The notes beneath the pieces are model-generated. The model was given only the letters and a program-made list of their open reading frames with translations. It was not told where the DNA came from and ran no database searches. Of a stretch of 64,000 nt of DNA, positions 35,358-44,442 are shown piece after piece. Made by a program: the position numbers and the translations under genes. The first letter of the stretch is position 1. Each line of letters starts with the position of its first letter. Source of the DNA: Chitinophagaceae bacterium (lineage in GTDB: Bacteria; Bacteroidota; Bacteroidia; Chitinophagales; UBA10324). The stretch is from positions 852,501-916,500 of the forward strand of contig JADKFU010000005.1 of the NCBI GenBank assembly GCA_016717285.1. The letters run 5' to 3'.

Positions 35358-36347
35358 ATGGTAACGATACTAATAGTAACTTATGGTAATCGTTGGATAT
35401 TTCTCGAAAATGTTTTAAAAGAAGTTTTAAAAAGTAATGATATAATCCAAATAGTTGTGGTAGATAATGGTTCGACTTATGATGTAAAGCAGTCTATTAG
35501 TATTTTCAATTCCAACAAAATTCATGTAATAAGCATAACAGCTAACCAAGGATCAGCTTTTGGATTTAAAACAGGGTTAGAATATATCTTGAAAAATAGC
35601 GATACTGAATTTATTTGGTTTCTTGATGATGATAATATCCCTATTGATAATTGTTTAATTGGATTATTAAGTTATTGGCACTCAATTCAAAATCCTGAAA
35701 AATGCCGGAAGCAATCACTGCTGGCTTTGAGGATTGACAGAGAGTACTTAGTGAATGTTTCGAAAGGATACCCAATTGAATTTAATTTTCCATCTAAAAA
35801 TGCTTTCCTTGGATTCAACCTTCAGCATATTCTAGGATATCTTAAGTATAAGGTTTTCAGTCGAAATGCGATTGGTGAAAATATAACAATGCATAATGTA
35901 GAAATACCGTTTGCTCCATATGGAGGATTATTTATGCATAAGGATTTGGTTTCGGTTATTGGATATCCTGACATTAAATTTTTTCTTTATGCGGATGATT
36001 TTGAATATACGAATAGAATTAGGATAATCGGAGGAAGTATTATGCTGCTTCATAATTGCAAGGTGGCAGATATTGAATCTGTTTGGTATGATGCTTCGAA
36101 CAGGACATTCTTGAAATCGAAGTATCTTGAGCAAAACAATTTTCGAAGCTATTATTCAATCAGAAATAACGTTTACCTATCACTTTATTTTTTATGTACT
36201 TCAAAATTACTATTTGTAATTAATATGATAATCTATCTTTTCGGCATGCTTTTGTTTTCTTTAGTTAGTTTTAAGTTGAATCGCTATTCTATGTTTATCA
36301 AAGCAGTAAAGGATGGTCTTGCTGGTAATTTTGATAACAAAATTTAG
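35358..36347 (+). CDS. Glycosyltransferase family 2
   Basis: The 329-residue GT-A fold enzyme has TILIVTYGNRWIFLENVL at the start, VVVDNGS (about residues 33-39), and the metal-binding FLDDDNIP (about residues 92-99) that corresponds to the DXD motif. One or two hydrophobic helices lie near the C-terminus (about 275-310). Rhamnosyl- or galactofuranosyl-type GT2 enzymes look like this, but the sugar cannot be read from sequence. The gene is clearly richer in A and T than the surroundings and uses AAT/ATT/TTA codons heavily, which suggests recent acquisition. Confidence 0.85.
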   Translation: MVTILIVTYGNRWIFLENVLKEVLKSNDIIQIVVVDNGSTYDVKQSISIFNSNKIHVISITANQGSAFGFKTGLEYILKNSDTEFIWFLDDDNIPIDNCLIGLLSYWHSIQNPEKCRKQSLLALRIDREYLVNVSKGYPIEFNFPSKNAFLGFNLQHILGYLKYKVFSRNAIGENITMHNVEIPFAPYGGLFMHKDLVSVIGYPDIKFFLYADDFEYTNRIRIIGGSIMLLHNCKVADIESVWYDASNRTFLKSKYLEQNNFRSYYSIRNNVYLSLYFLCTSKLLFVINMIIYLFGMLLFSLVSFKLNRYSMFIKAVKDGLAGNFDNKI

Positions 36348-36431
36348 CTGCATTCGAGATTTTATTTTTGCTCTTCTATATTTAAATTCTGTTAAGGATT
36401 TGACTATACTTTGTTTTTGATAATTTTGTCA

Positions 36432-37250
36432 ATGAAAAATATTATGAAAACATCTGAGAGACTGTTACCTGACAAAGTTGAAGGGCAAATTGAAAGGGTT
36501 ATGCTTTTAAGACATTTATTTGCTTATGAGGTTGTTAAAAATCAATTAAATGAAAAAAATGACATTCTGGACTTTGGTTGTGGTGAAGGATATGGAACAT
36601 CTTTGCTTTCACAAGTGGCAATAAATATTATTGGAATTGATGTTAGCAGAGAAATTATTGATTTTGCAAAAGGAAAATATGGTTCTGTAAATTGTCAATT
36701 TATGGCATATGACGGCACGCATGTAAATTACGATGACGAAAGTTTTGATGTCGTAGTTTCATTTCAGGTAATTGAACATGTGGCTGATGACAAGCATTTC
36801 GTAAGTGAAGCTTATAGGATACTGAAACCTGGTGGTCTTTTGTTTCTTACAACCCCAAATAAAACCATTAGATTGTTCCCGATGCAAAAACCTTGGAATA
36901 GATTTCATTTAAGAGAATACTATCCTTATGAATTAAAGCAATTGCTTAACATAAGATTTGAAAAGGTTGAAATATTAGGGATTTGTGCCACAAAGGAAAT
37001 CATGGATATGGAATATAGACGAATTAATAAAATTCAAATTGATGTAAATAATCCTCTTAAAAAAATTATTCCGACAAGAATAAAAGTTGCAATGAGCTCT
37101 ATTCTAAAACCGTTATTGTCGAAGATTAATCAAAATGAAATGGAAGTGATTGATCAAAAACATTTTAATATAGATGAATTTTATATTATTAATGATGATA
37201 TATATACGAGCCTGGATCTATTTGCTAAGTGCGAGAAAAAAAATAAATAG
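36432..37250 (+). CDS. Class I SAM-dependent methyltransferase
   Basis: The 272-residue protein has the SAM-binding motif ILDFGCGEGYGTSLL (about residues 44-58), then DVSREIIDFAK and FDVVVSFQVIEHV, the usual motifs of Methyltransf_11-type enzymes. TTTPNK and the long C-terminal helical part are typical of methyltransferases in polysaccharide gene clusters. Starts at ATG 36432 or ATG 36444 are possible; TTG 36411 is less likely. The gene is very AT-rich and lies 24 bases before the next methyltransferase. Confidence 0.82.
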   Translation: MKNIMKTSERLLPDKVEGQIERVMLLRHLFAYEVVKNQLNEKNDILDFGCGEGYGTSLLSQVAINIIGIDVSREIIDFAKGKYGSVNCQFMAYDGTHVNYDDESFDVVVSFQVIEHVADDKHFVSEAYRILKPGGLLFLTTPNKTIRLFPMQKPWNRFHLREYYPYELKQLLNIRFEKVEILGICATKEIMDMEYRRINKIQIDVNNPLKKIIPTRIKVAMSSILKPLLSKINQNEMEVIDQKHFNIDEFYIINDDIYTSLDLFAKCEKKNK

Positions 37251-37274
37251 TATAAATAATTTAATTAGTAATTT

Positions 37275-38033
37275 ATGAAATCGTTAATACATAAAACAAT
37301 AAGAAATATTTATTATAAAATAGTACCTGATTCAGTGTTATATAATGGTACGAGATTGCCGGCAAAGTATTTGAGATATTGCGGCTCTAATTTTCGTGAT
37401 AATGGTCACTATTATAATTCTGCCATAAGTGAAGCAACAAGATTGATTAATAAAATGAATGCAAATTCAAGTACTAAAGTCTTAGATGTTGGATGTGGTG
37501 TAGGAAGACTAGGAATTGGATTAAAGCAAGTATTGCCTGATATTGGTAGGTATACTGGAGTGGATGTTAGTGTAAGAGCAATTGACTGGTGCAAAAAATA
37601 TTTGCAAGTTAATTCAGCTAATTTTCAGTTTGTATTGTTGAACATGAAAAATGAGTTATATAATAGAAGTGGTAGGGAATTATATGATGGTATATTACTG
37701 CCTTTCGATGAGAATGAAATTGATCTTATTTATTTATATTCGGTATTTTCGCACATGAAGACGTTGGATATTAAGAATTATTTAAATGAATTTAGACGAA
37801 TAATTAATAAGGATGGAAAAGTATTTTTTACAGCATTTATAGAAGAAGAAGTTGAAAATGAAACAGAAAACCCTTCAAATTATCGGATGGAATGGACAAT
37901 GCCACTGCATTGTGTTCGCTTTGATCGAAAATATTTTGAAGATATCATTAATCAAAGTGGATTTAGGATAGTTTCTTTTGAGTATGGTGTGGAAACCGAC
38001 GGTCAATCAGGCATCTATTTATCCTTGGCTTAA
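37275..38033 (+). CDS. Class I SAM-dependent methyltransferase
   Basis: The 252-residue protein has motif I VLDVGCGVGRLGIGL (about residues 70-84), TGVDVSVRAIDWCKK and IDLIYLYSVFSHM, as in glycan-linked methyltransferases. It is only distantly similar to the previous methyltransferase. It is strongly AT-rich: the 60 bases from 37261 contain only 7 G or C. It ends the short glycosyltransferase/methyltransferase run; a 520-base gene-free region follows. The acceptor is probably a surface sugar, by context only. Confidence 0.8.
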   Translation: MKSLIHKTIRNIYYKIVPDSVLYNGTRLPAKYLRYCGSNFRDNGHYYNSAISEATRLINKMNANSSTKVLDVGCGVGRLGIGLKQVLPDIGRYTGVDVSVRAIDWCKKYLQVNSANFQFVLLNMKNELYNRSGRELYDGILLPFDENEIDLIYLYSVFSHMKTLDIKNYLNEFRRIINKDGKVFFTAFIEEEVENETENPSNYRMEWTMPLHCVRFDRKYFEDIINQSGFRIVSFEYGVETDGQSGIYLSLA

Positions 38034-38556
38034 TCTTTTTTGTTCAAGCCAAACTGAACTTATCTATGGATTTTTCATGTACTGTATCGAATGAACTTAT
38101 GCAATTCATTTATCTTATAGTATTTATCACACAAGAATAGAAGTCAGTTTTGTTAGAATAAATATTATCCAAAAAAAATTTGCAGTTTCAAAATATCGTA
38201 CTACATTTGATCAATATTGTGTATTGTTTTAGGTATAAGTATTGTTTAATTTATAATTAAACCAAAATTGAAAGAATTTTTTACAGTCTTCATCGTGAGA
38301 ACACGTCCACCTTGACAGTATCAAGGAAAAGAGTTGTTTGCGGAGGTTTACTTACAGGACGTTTATTAGTTATTAACCAGTATTTATATAATTATTGGTT
38401 TTATTCTCATAAAAATGAAAATTTCTTCCTGGTAAATAATCTTATATTGATATGAAATAAGTATAAATTTTATTATGCTTTATTAATAAGCAGTCAATCG
38501 GCAAACAATAATGGTTTTTATTCAAATTAATTATTTTATCGAATATATCTAATTTA
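38034..38556. other. AT-rich gene-free region
   Basis: No coding frame or RNA gene is supported. A short inverted repeat CCTTGA/TCAAGG lies near 38310-38330. The sequence is among the most AT-rich in the window and may hold the promoter of the T9SS gene or remains of lost genes. Confidence 0.5.
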
Positions 38557-40719
38557 ATGATGGTAAAAAATAAAAATATGAAAAAAGTAATATTATTATT
38601 CTGGCTTGTACTTTTATTGATTGTAACTAAGCCTTTACCCTTAAAAGCTCAATGTGATATTTTAAATAAAGATTACAGCAATTTAAACGGATGGACGAAT
38701 GTAGGAACAGCGGTTACAATTACAAGTGGAAAGGTTATTTATAACCAAATTCCTGGGCAATCTGATCATCGAGTTTACACTTCCCTTGGTATGACGCTTG
38801 GTAACGTATGGGTGGCAGAATTTGATTTCAATCCTCAAAGCGGTAATAACATTGGTGTTGCAGCTAGTCTTTTTTGTCTAACGGCAGGGACCCAGAAACC
38901 ATATAAGGACCCACCTTATACTCCTCTAACACCTTATACAAACCAAGACTTTATTGAGGTGAACCTTGTTTCACCTCATAATACACCTAATTATCTTTCT
39001 GAAACCAAAATTTATGCGACTTACAAGGACAATGCTTCTGCTCCTGTTAGCAGTAGTTCTTTAAGTATCCCAGCATGGAATCAAACATATTATGCAAGGA
39101 TTCAAAGAGTTTCATCAACCCAAGGATTTCTAAGCGTTTTTTCCGATCAGGAAAGAACAGTTCACATTTTGGGTTCTCCATTATGTTTTGAACTTCCAGC
39201 AAGTGTAAATGGATTAAACACCCTACAGCATGCAAATATTGACCAAGCAGACGCTGACCGTAGATTCAGTGGATGGGTAGATAACTCCTGTATTCGTTCT
39301 GATGGAACTACAACTAATCCGTATAATGTTGAATTTAATATAAATGATACATACTGCTATGGAGAGTCTCTAGTTACTTCAACTAAAGCACCATTTGTTA
39401 ACAACCAATGGAACTTTTATGAATGCGACATCAATTGCAACATAATCGGCCCTGAATTGATTTACTTCACTGGGAACAACATTTCAGTGCCATTAGTAAA
39501 TACTCCTTTTATTTCAGGACATTATTATTTAGTTAAACATGGAGTTTGGTCAAATTGCTCTCCTTGGCAGGAAGCTATTAAGTGCTTTCAAGTCTTAGCT
39601 TTACCTGTTGCTAATGCGGGTCTTGATCTTCAGTTATGTCCATCTACGAATGGTACAAAAAAAATAGGAAAAAAGGGGGAAGCTATAAATATTTATACTT
39701 GGACGCCATCAAATTGGTTAAGCAGTTCAACAATGGCAACACCTACACCAACTCTCCCAACTAACATCCTTCCATGCGTCTCACAAACTTATACCCTCAC
39801 GGTTAAAAATAGCATAACTGGTTGTGTTGCGAAAGACTATAATACTGTTAATTTAATTAATCAGGTACCATCGGTAACTATACTAACGACTCCATGCAAC
39901 TGGTGTATTTCTCCCTTACTAACAGCTAGTATAACTGGAAATTGTAATAATTCAATATTCTGGAGTCCTGGCGGAGAGACAACTAATACGATAAATACTT
40001 CTTCAAGTGCTTTGTATACTGCAACAACTTCCAATGCATGCTTTTCAGCCACTGCTAGCACCAACGTAGTTTTTCCATCGTATACTGGATCATTACCAAA
40101 CCTAGCAATTACCAATGCAGTAACTCAAAACTCGCCGTGGGTAGCATTTGAATATGGAAAAATTGCAGGATTTATTCCTTCTTACAATGCGAATACCTAT
40201 AATTTAAAAATAATTAATCAATGGGGCGAATTAATTCACGAACAGAGCGGTAATGCCGCTTGTGCCGGAGGTTTTTCAAATGGTGAGATAGCATGGAATG
40301 GCATCTGTAGCTCAACGGGCAATTATCCGCCGGTTGATGTATTTATATATATTCTAACTTTGACCAATTGCAATTCAAGCAGAATTTATTCAGGTAATTT
40401 GACTTATCTTTTAAGAATATCCTCAGTTGAATCTGAAGAAATTGCATTACCTCAAAACGAGTTGCAGTTCAGTTTCTATCCGAATCCAACTTCGGACAAA
40501 ATTACCATATTGGTAAATCAAGATACAACGTTTGAGGATTATCAATTAGAAGTCGTAAACGTTGCTGGTGAGTTAACTTATTCTGAGAAAATTGAAACTC
40601 GGGAGAATTTAATTTTGGATATTGTAAATTATCCTAATGGAATTTATTTCGTTCGACTTCGTAGTAATATCAGTGGTAAATTTAAATCACTGAAAATGAT
40701 CGTAAATCATGATGGATAA
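38557..40719 (+). CDS. Large secreted protein with T9SS type A sorting domain
   Basis: The 720-residue protein has a signal peptide (hydrophobic core VILLFWLVLLLIVTKP, ending LKAQ), a beta-rich N-terminal module (about 35-250) that looks like a LamG-type jelly roll, Cys-containing Ig/PKD-like modules (about 255-550), and a gliding-motility-like segment (KIINQWGELIHEQSG). The last 80 residues form a type A C-terminal domain: FYPNPTSDKITILV, VVNVAGELTYSEK, and YPNGIYFVRLRS. It should be exported by the type IX system and fixed to the surface. It is AT-rich like its neighbours. The exact start may be ATG 38557, 38560 or 38578. Confidence 0.88.
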   Translation: MMVKNKNMKKVILLFWLVLLLIVTKPLPLKAQCDILNKDYSNLNGWTNVGTAVTITSGKVIYNQIPGQSDHRVYTSLGMTLGNVWVAEFDFNPQSGNNIGVAASLFCLTAGTQKPYKDPPYTPLTPYTNQDFIEVNLVSPHNTPNYLSETKIYATYKDNASAPVSSSSLSIPAWNQTYYARIQRVSSTQGFLSVFSDQERTVHILGSPLCFELPASVNGLNTLQHANIDQADADRRFSGWVDNSCIRSDGTTTNPYNVEFNINDTYCYGESLVTSTKAPFVNNQWNFYECDINCNIIGPELIYFTGNNISVPLVNTPFISGHYYLVKHGVWSNCSPWQEAIKCFQVLALPVANAGLDLQLCPSTNGTKKIGKKGEAINIYTWTPSNWLSSSTMATPTPTLPTNILPCVSQTYTLTVKNSITGCVAKDYNTVNLINQVPSVTILTTPCNWCISPLLTASITGNCNNSIFWSPGGETTNTINTSSSALYTATTSNACFSATASTNVVFPSYTGSLPNLAITNAVTQNSPWVAFEYGKIAGFIPSYNANTYNLKIINQWGELIHEQSGNAACAGGFSNGEIAWNGICSSTGNYPPVDVFIYILTLTNCNSSRIYSGNLTYLLRISSVESEEIALPQNELQFSFYPNPTSDKITILVNQDTTFEDYQLEVVNVAGELTYSEKIETRENLILDIVNYPNGIYFVRLRSNISGKFKSLKMIVNHDG

Positions 40720-41288
40720 CAAATATTACTATTTCGAAAATCAAATTATTTACAAATTATCATAAATCAAATGTTTCTTCTAGGCACTCGTGTAGGAAGC
40801 CACATTCATGTATATAGTCACTTCTGAGAGTATCGCAGACTGGGAGGGCATGAAGCGTTTTGAATTCAGCGAATATTTTCTATGCAAAACTCACTATTGC
40901 GGCGTAGAATTTCGCCGCAGCATCAATGGTATCAATATGAAAAGAAGAAACTGATTGAAAACTTTTAATTGCAATGTAGGATTAATGCCCATTCTTAAGT
41001 TCAAATCAAATTTTGTTTTAACCCAACGTAGAATTGCTGGGGGTTTGCAAATCAAGTTTTTCTAATTAATATGAGCAAACTCTTAGCAGTTTCGACCTCA
41101 CAGAGAAGCGGTATTATTCAAAAAAAAATCCGAGAAAAAGCGAAAGAAGGCTCAGATTAGGAGCAATTTTGCTAGAATAATCCGACCATCGGAAAGAATC
41201 AGGAAGGAATGCCAAAAATCATTCCTTCCTTTTCTCAATCTTCTTTGCTGCATATCTCTTGAAAAACTCAAACCTCCAAATCAACAAA
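40720..41288. other. AT-rich gene-free region before the insertion sequence
   Basis: No gene is supported. A 29-codon frame (41070-41159) is too short and isolated to call. A hairpin terminator lies at 41201. The region may contain eroded coding remains, but none could be identified. Confidence 0.5.
41201..41236 (+). terminator. Hairpin with T-run, probable terminator
   Basis: A perfect 11-bp stem (AGGAAGGAATG, loop of 8 bases, CATTCCTTCCT) is followed by TTTTCTC. No intact gene lies just upstream, so it may belong to a deleted gene or protect the insertion sequence from outside transcription. Confidence 0.75.
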
Positions 41289-41292
41289 TTTA

Positions 41293-42192
41293 GAGGCTGT
41301 TTTGAAATGACTAAAAAAAGAATACAGGTAAGGGAAATGGGGTGAATTAGAAAAAGGGCATCGGCAATTAAAAGTGAAGTAAACCTATTGGATTTGTGGT
41401 TGACTAAAACTACAGATCATGAATGCTTACACTCAACTTACCGATGCCCAATGGCAAATTATTAAAAAGTTTTTTGATTGTGAAAGAAAAAGAAAGCACG
41501 AATTAAAAGACATCTGGAATGCAATATTTTATGTGGTCAAAACAGGTTGTCAGTGGAGGATGTTACCCGTAGAATTTGCACCCTAGCAAACAGTGTATTA
41601 CTATTTTAGAACGTGGAAGTATGCAGGCCGGATGGATAACATTTTAGAAGAGTTGATATATCGGATTCGTAAAAAGAGTGATAAAAATGCCAGTCCTACG
41701 GTATGTATCATAAATAGCCAGAGCGTAAAAACGACTTCGGTAGGAGGATTTGCCATAGGATATGATGCAGGTAAAAAAATCAAAGGAAGGAAAAGGCACA
41801 TTGCTACCGATACGATGGGTAATCTTTTGGCTGTAGAAGTTCACATTGCTTCATTGCAAGACAGAGACAAAGGATTTGACATCGTCAGTCTTGCAAAACA
41901 AACGTACCCATCAATTAAAAAGACATTTGCGGACGGAGGTTACAGTGGAGCATTAATTCAAAAATTGAAGACCAACTTACATTGCGAACTTGAAATCGTA
42001 AAAAAGTATGAAGGAAAATTCAGAGTACTTCCCAAGAGATGGATTGTGGAGCGAACCCTTGCATGGCTCAATAATGACCGAAGAAATTCTAAAGATTATG
42101 AGTTCACTCCTTTAAGCAGTGAAGTAATAACCAAGATTTCTTTTATCAAAACCGCTCTTGACAAACTTTTTAAATAATTTCAAAACGGCTTC
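41293..42192 (+). mobile_element. IS5-family insertion sequence with inactive transposase
   Basis: The element is about 900 bases. Terminal inverted repeats are seen: left 41289-41308 and right 42177-42196 match in 17 of 20 positions when one is reversed (core AGGCTGTTTTGAAAT against AAGCCGTTTTGAAAT). If the ends are GAGGC...GCTTC, a 3-base target duplication TTA flanks them (41290-41292 and 42193-42195), which fits the TNA target of IS1031-type IS5 elements. It contains one transposase gene with a nonsense codon and a changed catalytic residue, so it can move only with help from another copy. Confidence 0.85.
41419..42177 (+). pseudogene. IS5-family DDE transposase, inactivated
   Basis: The full frame would encode 252 residues starting MNAYTQLTDAQWQIIKKFF. 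Codon 56 (41584-41586) is TAG in the segment LPVEFAP*QTVYYYFRTW, where relatives have Trp (TGG). The catalytic triad is also damaged: the first Asp, expected in IIDSQSVKT, is Asn (AAT at 41713-41715, in IINSQSVKT). The second Asp (FADGGYSG) and the Glu (RWIVERTLAWL) remain. Both changes need only G to A. A GTG at 41593 could start a 194-residue fragment, but it would lack both the N-terminal helix-turn-helix and the first Asp. Confidence 0.9.
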
Positions 42193-42260
42193 TTAAATGA
42201 ATGACTTTTTAATTTTCCTTTATTTTTTTAGTTTTTCCTTGTATCTACTACCTTCACGAT

Positions 42261-43076
42261 ATGACCTCCAAATTTAAATTTCATCCCTCCTCCAATTTCT
42301 TCCTCATCGCCGGCCCTTGCGTTGTGGAAAGTGAAGCCGTCGTTATGCAAACTGCAAAGGAATTGGTTAGAATTACTAATGAACTGGAAATTCCTTTCAT
42401 TTTTAAATCATCATTCAAAAAAGCTAACAGATCTCGAATTGACTCCTTTACAGGGATAGGGGATGAGAAAGCGTTGGGCATTCTTAAAAAGGCAGGTCAG
42501 GAGTTTAATGTCCCCACTTTAACGGATATCCATGAAACTACTGATGCCGCATTTGCAGCCCAGTTTGTGGATGTGTTACAGATCCCCGCATTTCTTTGCA
42601 GGCAAACAGATTTGCTGGTAGCAGCGGCAAGAACCGGAAAATATGTCAATATAAAGAAAGGTCAGTTTCTTGCACCGGAACAAATGCAGTTTGCAGTACA
42701 AAAGGTGCAGGATGCTGGTAACGACAACATCATTCTTACTGATAGAGGTGTAACCTTTGGGTACCAGGATCTGATTGTTGACTTCAGGGGAATACCACTA
42801 ATGCAACAGTTTGGGTATCCTGTTGTGCTTGATTGTACTCATTCACTTCAGAAGCCAAATCAATCTTCTGGGATAACTGGTGGCATTCCGCATATGATTG
42901 AAACTATTGCAAAAGCTGCGGTAGCTGTGGGTGTTGATGGATTATTTATTGAAACACATCCCGATCCCGGACATGCCCTTTCAGATGGTGCAAACATGAT
43001 ACCTCTTGATCAACTCGAACAATTGTTGAAGAAACTGATTCGAATCAGAAAAGCGATTCAGGAACAATCGTCATAA
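42261..43076 (+). CDS. kdsA: 3-deoxy-8-phosphooctulonate synthase (KDO8P synthase)
   Basis: KdsA joins phosphoenolpyruvate and arabinose 5-phosphate to KDO8P for lipopolysaccharide inner core. The 271-residue TIM barrel has IAGPCVVESE (residues 16-25), FKSSFKKANRSRIDSF (about 48-63) and LDCTHSLQKPN. Cys20 in GPC, with the His of CTHS, the Glu of IETHPDP and the Asp of ALSDGAN, is the metal-ligand set of the metal-dependent class, unlike the metal-free E. coli enzyme with Asn at the Cys position. The gene marks the return to core composition after the insertion sequence. Confidence 0.96.
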   Translation: MTSKFKFHPSSNFFLIAGPCVVESEAVVMQTAKELVRITNELEIPFIFKSSFKKANRSRIDSFTGIGDEKALGILKKAGQEFNVPTLTDIHETTDAAFAAQFVDVLQIPAFLCRQTDLLVAAARTGKYVNIKKGQFLAPEQMQFAVQKVQDAGNDNIILTDRGVTFGYQDLIVDFRGIPLMQQFGYPVVLDCTHSLQKPNQSSGITGGIPHMIETIAKAAVAVGVDGLFIETHPDPGHALSDGANMIPLDQLEQLLKKLIRIRKAIQEQSS

Positions 43077-43214
43077 ACATTGAGTTTGCCGGTACCTTCA
43101 GTAAATACCTGAATACAATTAATAGCAAATAAATGTGATCTTGAAATTTGGATATATATAGCTTTCTCTACATCTTGCAAAAAAATAATTACTAACCCTA
43201 AAAAATTTCCAATT

Positions 43215-43421
43215 ATGAAAAGAATGCTTATTCTCGCCGCTATCTCTTTAGCCGGCCTAACATCCTGCAAAAAAGATTACACTTGTGATTGTTCTGTTTT
43301 AGGATCGACTATTCCTGTTTCGATTCCCAATTCTACAAAAGATGATGCTGAAACGACTTGCGACGCTGCCAGAGCAACTTACCAGATCGTTGATCCTACG
43401 GCTACATGCAACCTTGAATAA
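43215..43421 (+). CDS. Small Cys-containing lipoprotein, function unknown
   Basis: This is a 68-residue lipoprotein: basic start, short hydrophobic stretch and lipobox LAGLTSC at residues 12-18 followed by KKD. The mature part of about 50 residues holds four more Cys (TCDCS, TTCDAAR, TATCNLE), which could make two disulfides. I do not recognise a family beyond small Bacteroidota lipoproteins. A terminator follows, so it is probably transcribed apart from the DoxX/thioredoxin gene next to it. Confidence 0.8.
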   Translation: MKRMLILAAISLAGLTSCKKDYTCDCSVLGSTIPVSIPNSTKDDAETTCDAARATYQIVDPTATCNLE

Positions 43422-43445
43422 CTTCATATTCCTGATTTTTTAAGA

Positions 43446-43476
43446 GGGCATTCTTTAAAAAATGCCCTTTTTTTTT
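43446..43476 (+). terminator. Rho-independent terminator of the small lipoprotein gene
   Basis: The stem GGGCATT / AATGCCC with an 8-base loop is followed by nine T residues. It ends 5 bases before the next ATG. Confidence 0.9.
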
Positions 43477-43480
43477 ACCT

Positions 43481-44410
43481 ATGAAAATAATAAGCTACTT
43501 CCCTCAGTTCATTCGTATATTTCTTGGGCTCGTTTTTATTCTTTCGGGATACCTTAAGCTCTATCCGATTGAACCATTTGAGCTGAACTTTATTGAACTG
43601 GGAATTGGAAACTGGTATACTGCTCCTTTTATTGCCCGTTTCCTGATTTCCATTGAATTTTTACTGGGATGTTTTCTCATCGTGAATCTTGCACTTAAAT
43701 CCTTTACGCTGAAAGCTGTTGTGAGTATGCTTGTCTTTTTTACTTGTTACCTGCTTATTCAAATTATCAGCGAAGGTAATAATGGAAATTGCGGCTGCTT
43801 TGGTACTTATCTGCAAATGACTCCTCTTGAATCTATAATTAAAAACATTTTGTTGATCACTGTTGCGATATTTCTCCAGGTCTTTCATAAAGATTCTACA
43901 CTGAGGTTCAAAAAATTACTTGCCCCGTTATTTTTAATCACTTCAATCGCACTTCCATTTATTTTAAATCCGATTGATCTGATGGCAGCAAACTATCGTC
44001 AACCCGAATCGGTTAATTTCGCGTTCGATCAATCACTAATTTTTAATGATTCCGTTTCCAAAAAAAATATTATTGATTTTTCATCCGGAAAGCACATTGT
44101 TGCTTTTTTTAGCTTAACCTGTCCTCATTGTAAGACCACAGCTTTTAAAATGCATATAATAGAAAAGCGACATCCGGATATTCCATTTTTCATGGTATTA
44201 AATGGTAAACAAAAAAATTTGCAACCCTTTTTTGAGGAGACAAAATCCGGGAATGTACCCTACACGATTTTGTTGGGCGAACCATTCGCCAGAATTACAG
44301 GAGGAAATGTTCCAACGGTTTATTGGATTGACAATGGAATTGTTGTGAGAAAGAGTCTATACATCAGCCTTGAAGAACAAGAAATATTAAATTGGTTGAA
44401 TAATCCTTAA
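43481..44410 (+). CDS. DoxX/MauE-like membrane protein fused to a thioredoxin-like domain
   Basis: The 309-residue protein has four transmembrane helices in the first 150 residues (FIRIFLGLVFILSGYLKLYP is the first), with NGNCGCFGTYL in the loop, the CxCFG motif of MauE/DoxX redox membrane proteins. A linker helix follows. The C-terminal part (about 185-309) is thioredoxin-like, with CPHC in SLTCPHCKTTAFKMH and the cis-Pro region GGNVPTVYWIDNG. Such fusions may exchange electrons across the membrane for periplasmic disulfide chemistry. The ATG lies right after the terminator of the lipoprotein gene. Confidence 0.88.
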   Translation: MKIISYFPQFIRIFLGLVFILSGYLKLYPIEPFELNFIELGIGNWYTAPFIARFLISIEFLLGCFLIVNLALKSFTLKAVVSMLVFFTCYLLIQIISEGNNGNCGCFGTYLQMTPLESIIKNILLITVAIFLQVFHKDSTLRFKKLLAPLFLITSIALPFILNPIDLMAANYRQPESVNFAFDQSLIFNDSVSKKNIIDFSSGKHIVAFFSLTCPHCKTTAFKMHIIEKRHPDIPFFMVLNGKQKNLQPFFEETKSGNVPYTILLGEPFARITGGNVPTVYWIDNGIVVRKSLYISLEEQEILNWLNNP

Positions 44411-44442
44411 CAACAATTAGAAACTTGAACTGTAAATGGTGG

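Noticed and set aside
38310..38330. CCTTGA...TCAAGG hairpin in the AT-rich spacer
   Set aside because: Six base pairs only and no neighbouring feature to give it meaning.
41070..41159. 29-codon frame starting MSKLLAVSTSQRSG
   Set aside because: Short, isolated and without a recognisable relative; could be a remnant but cannot be supported.
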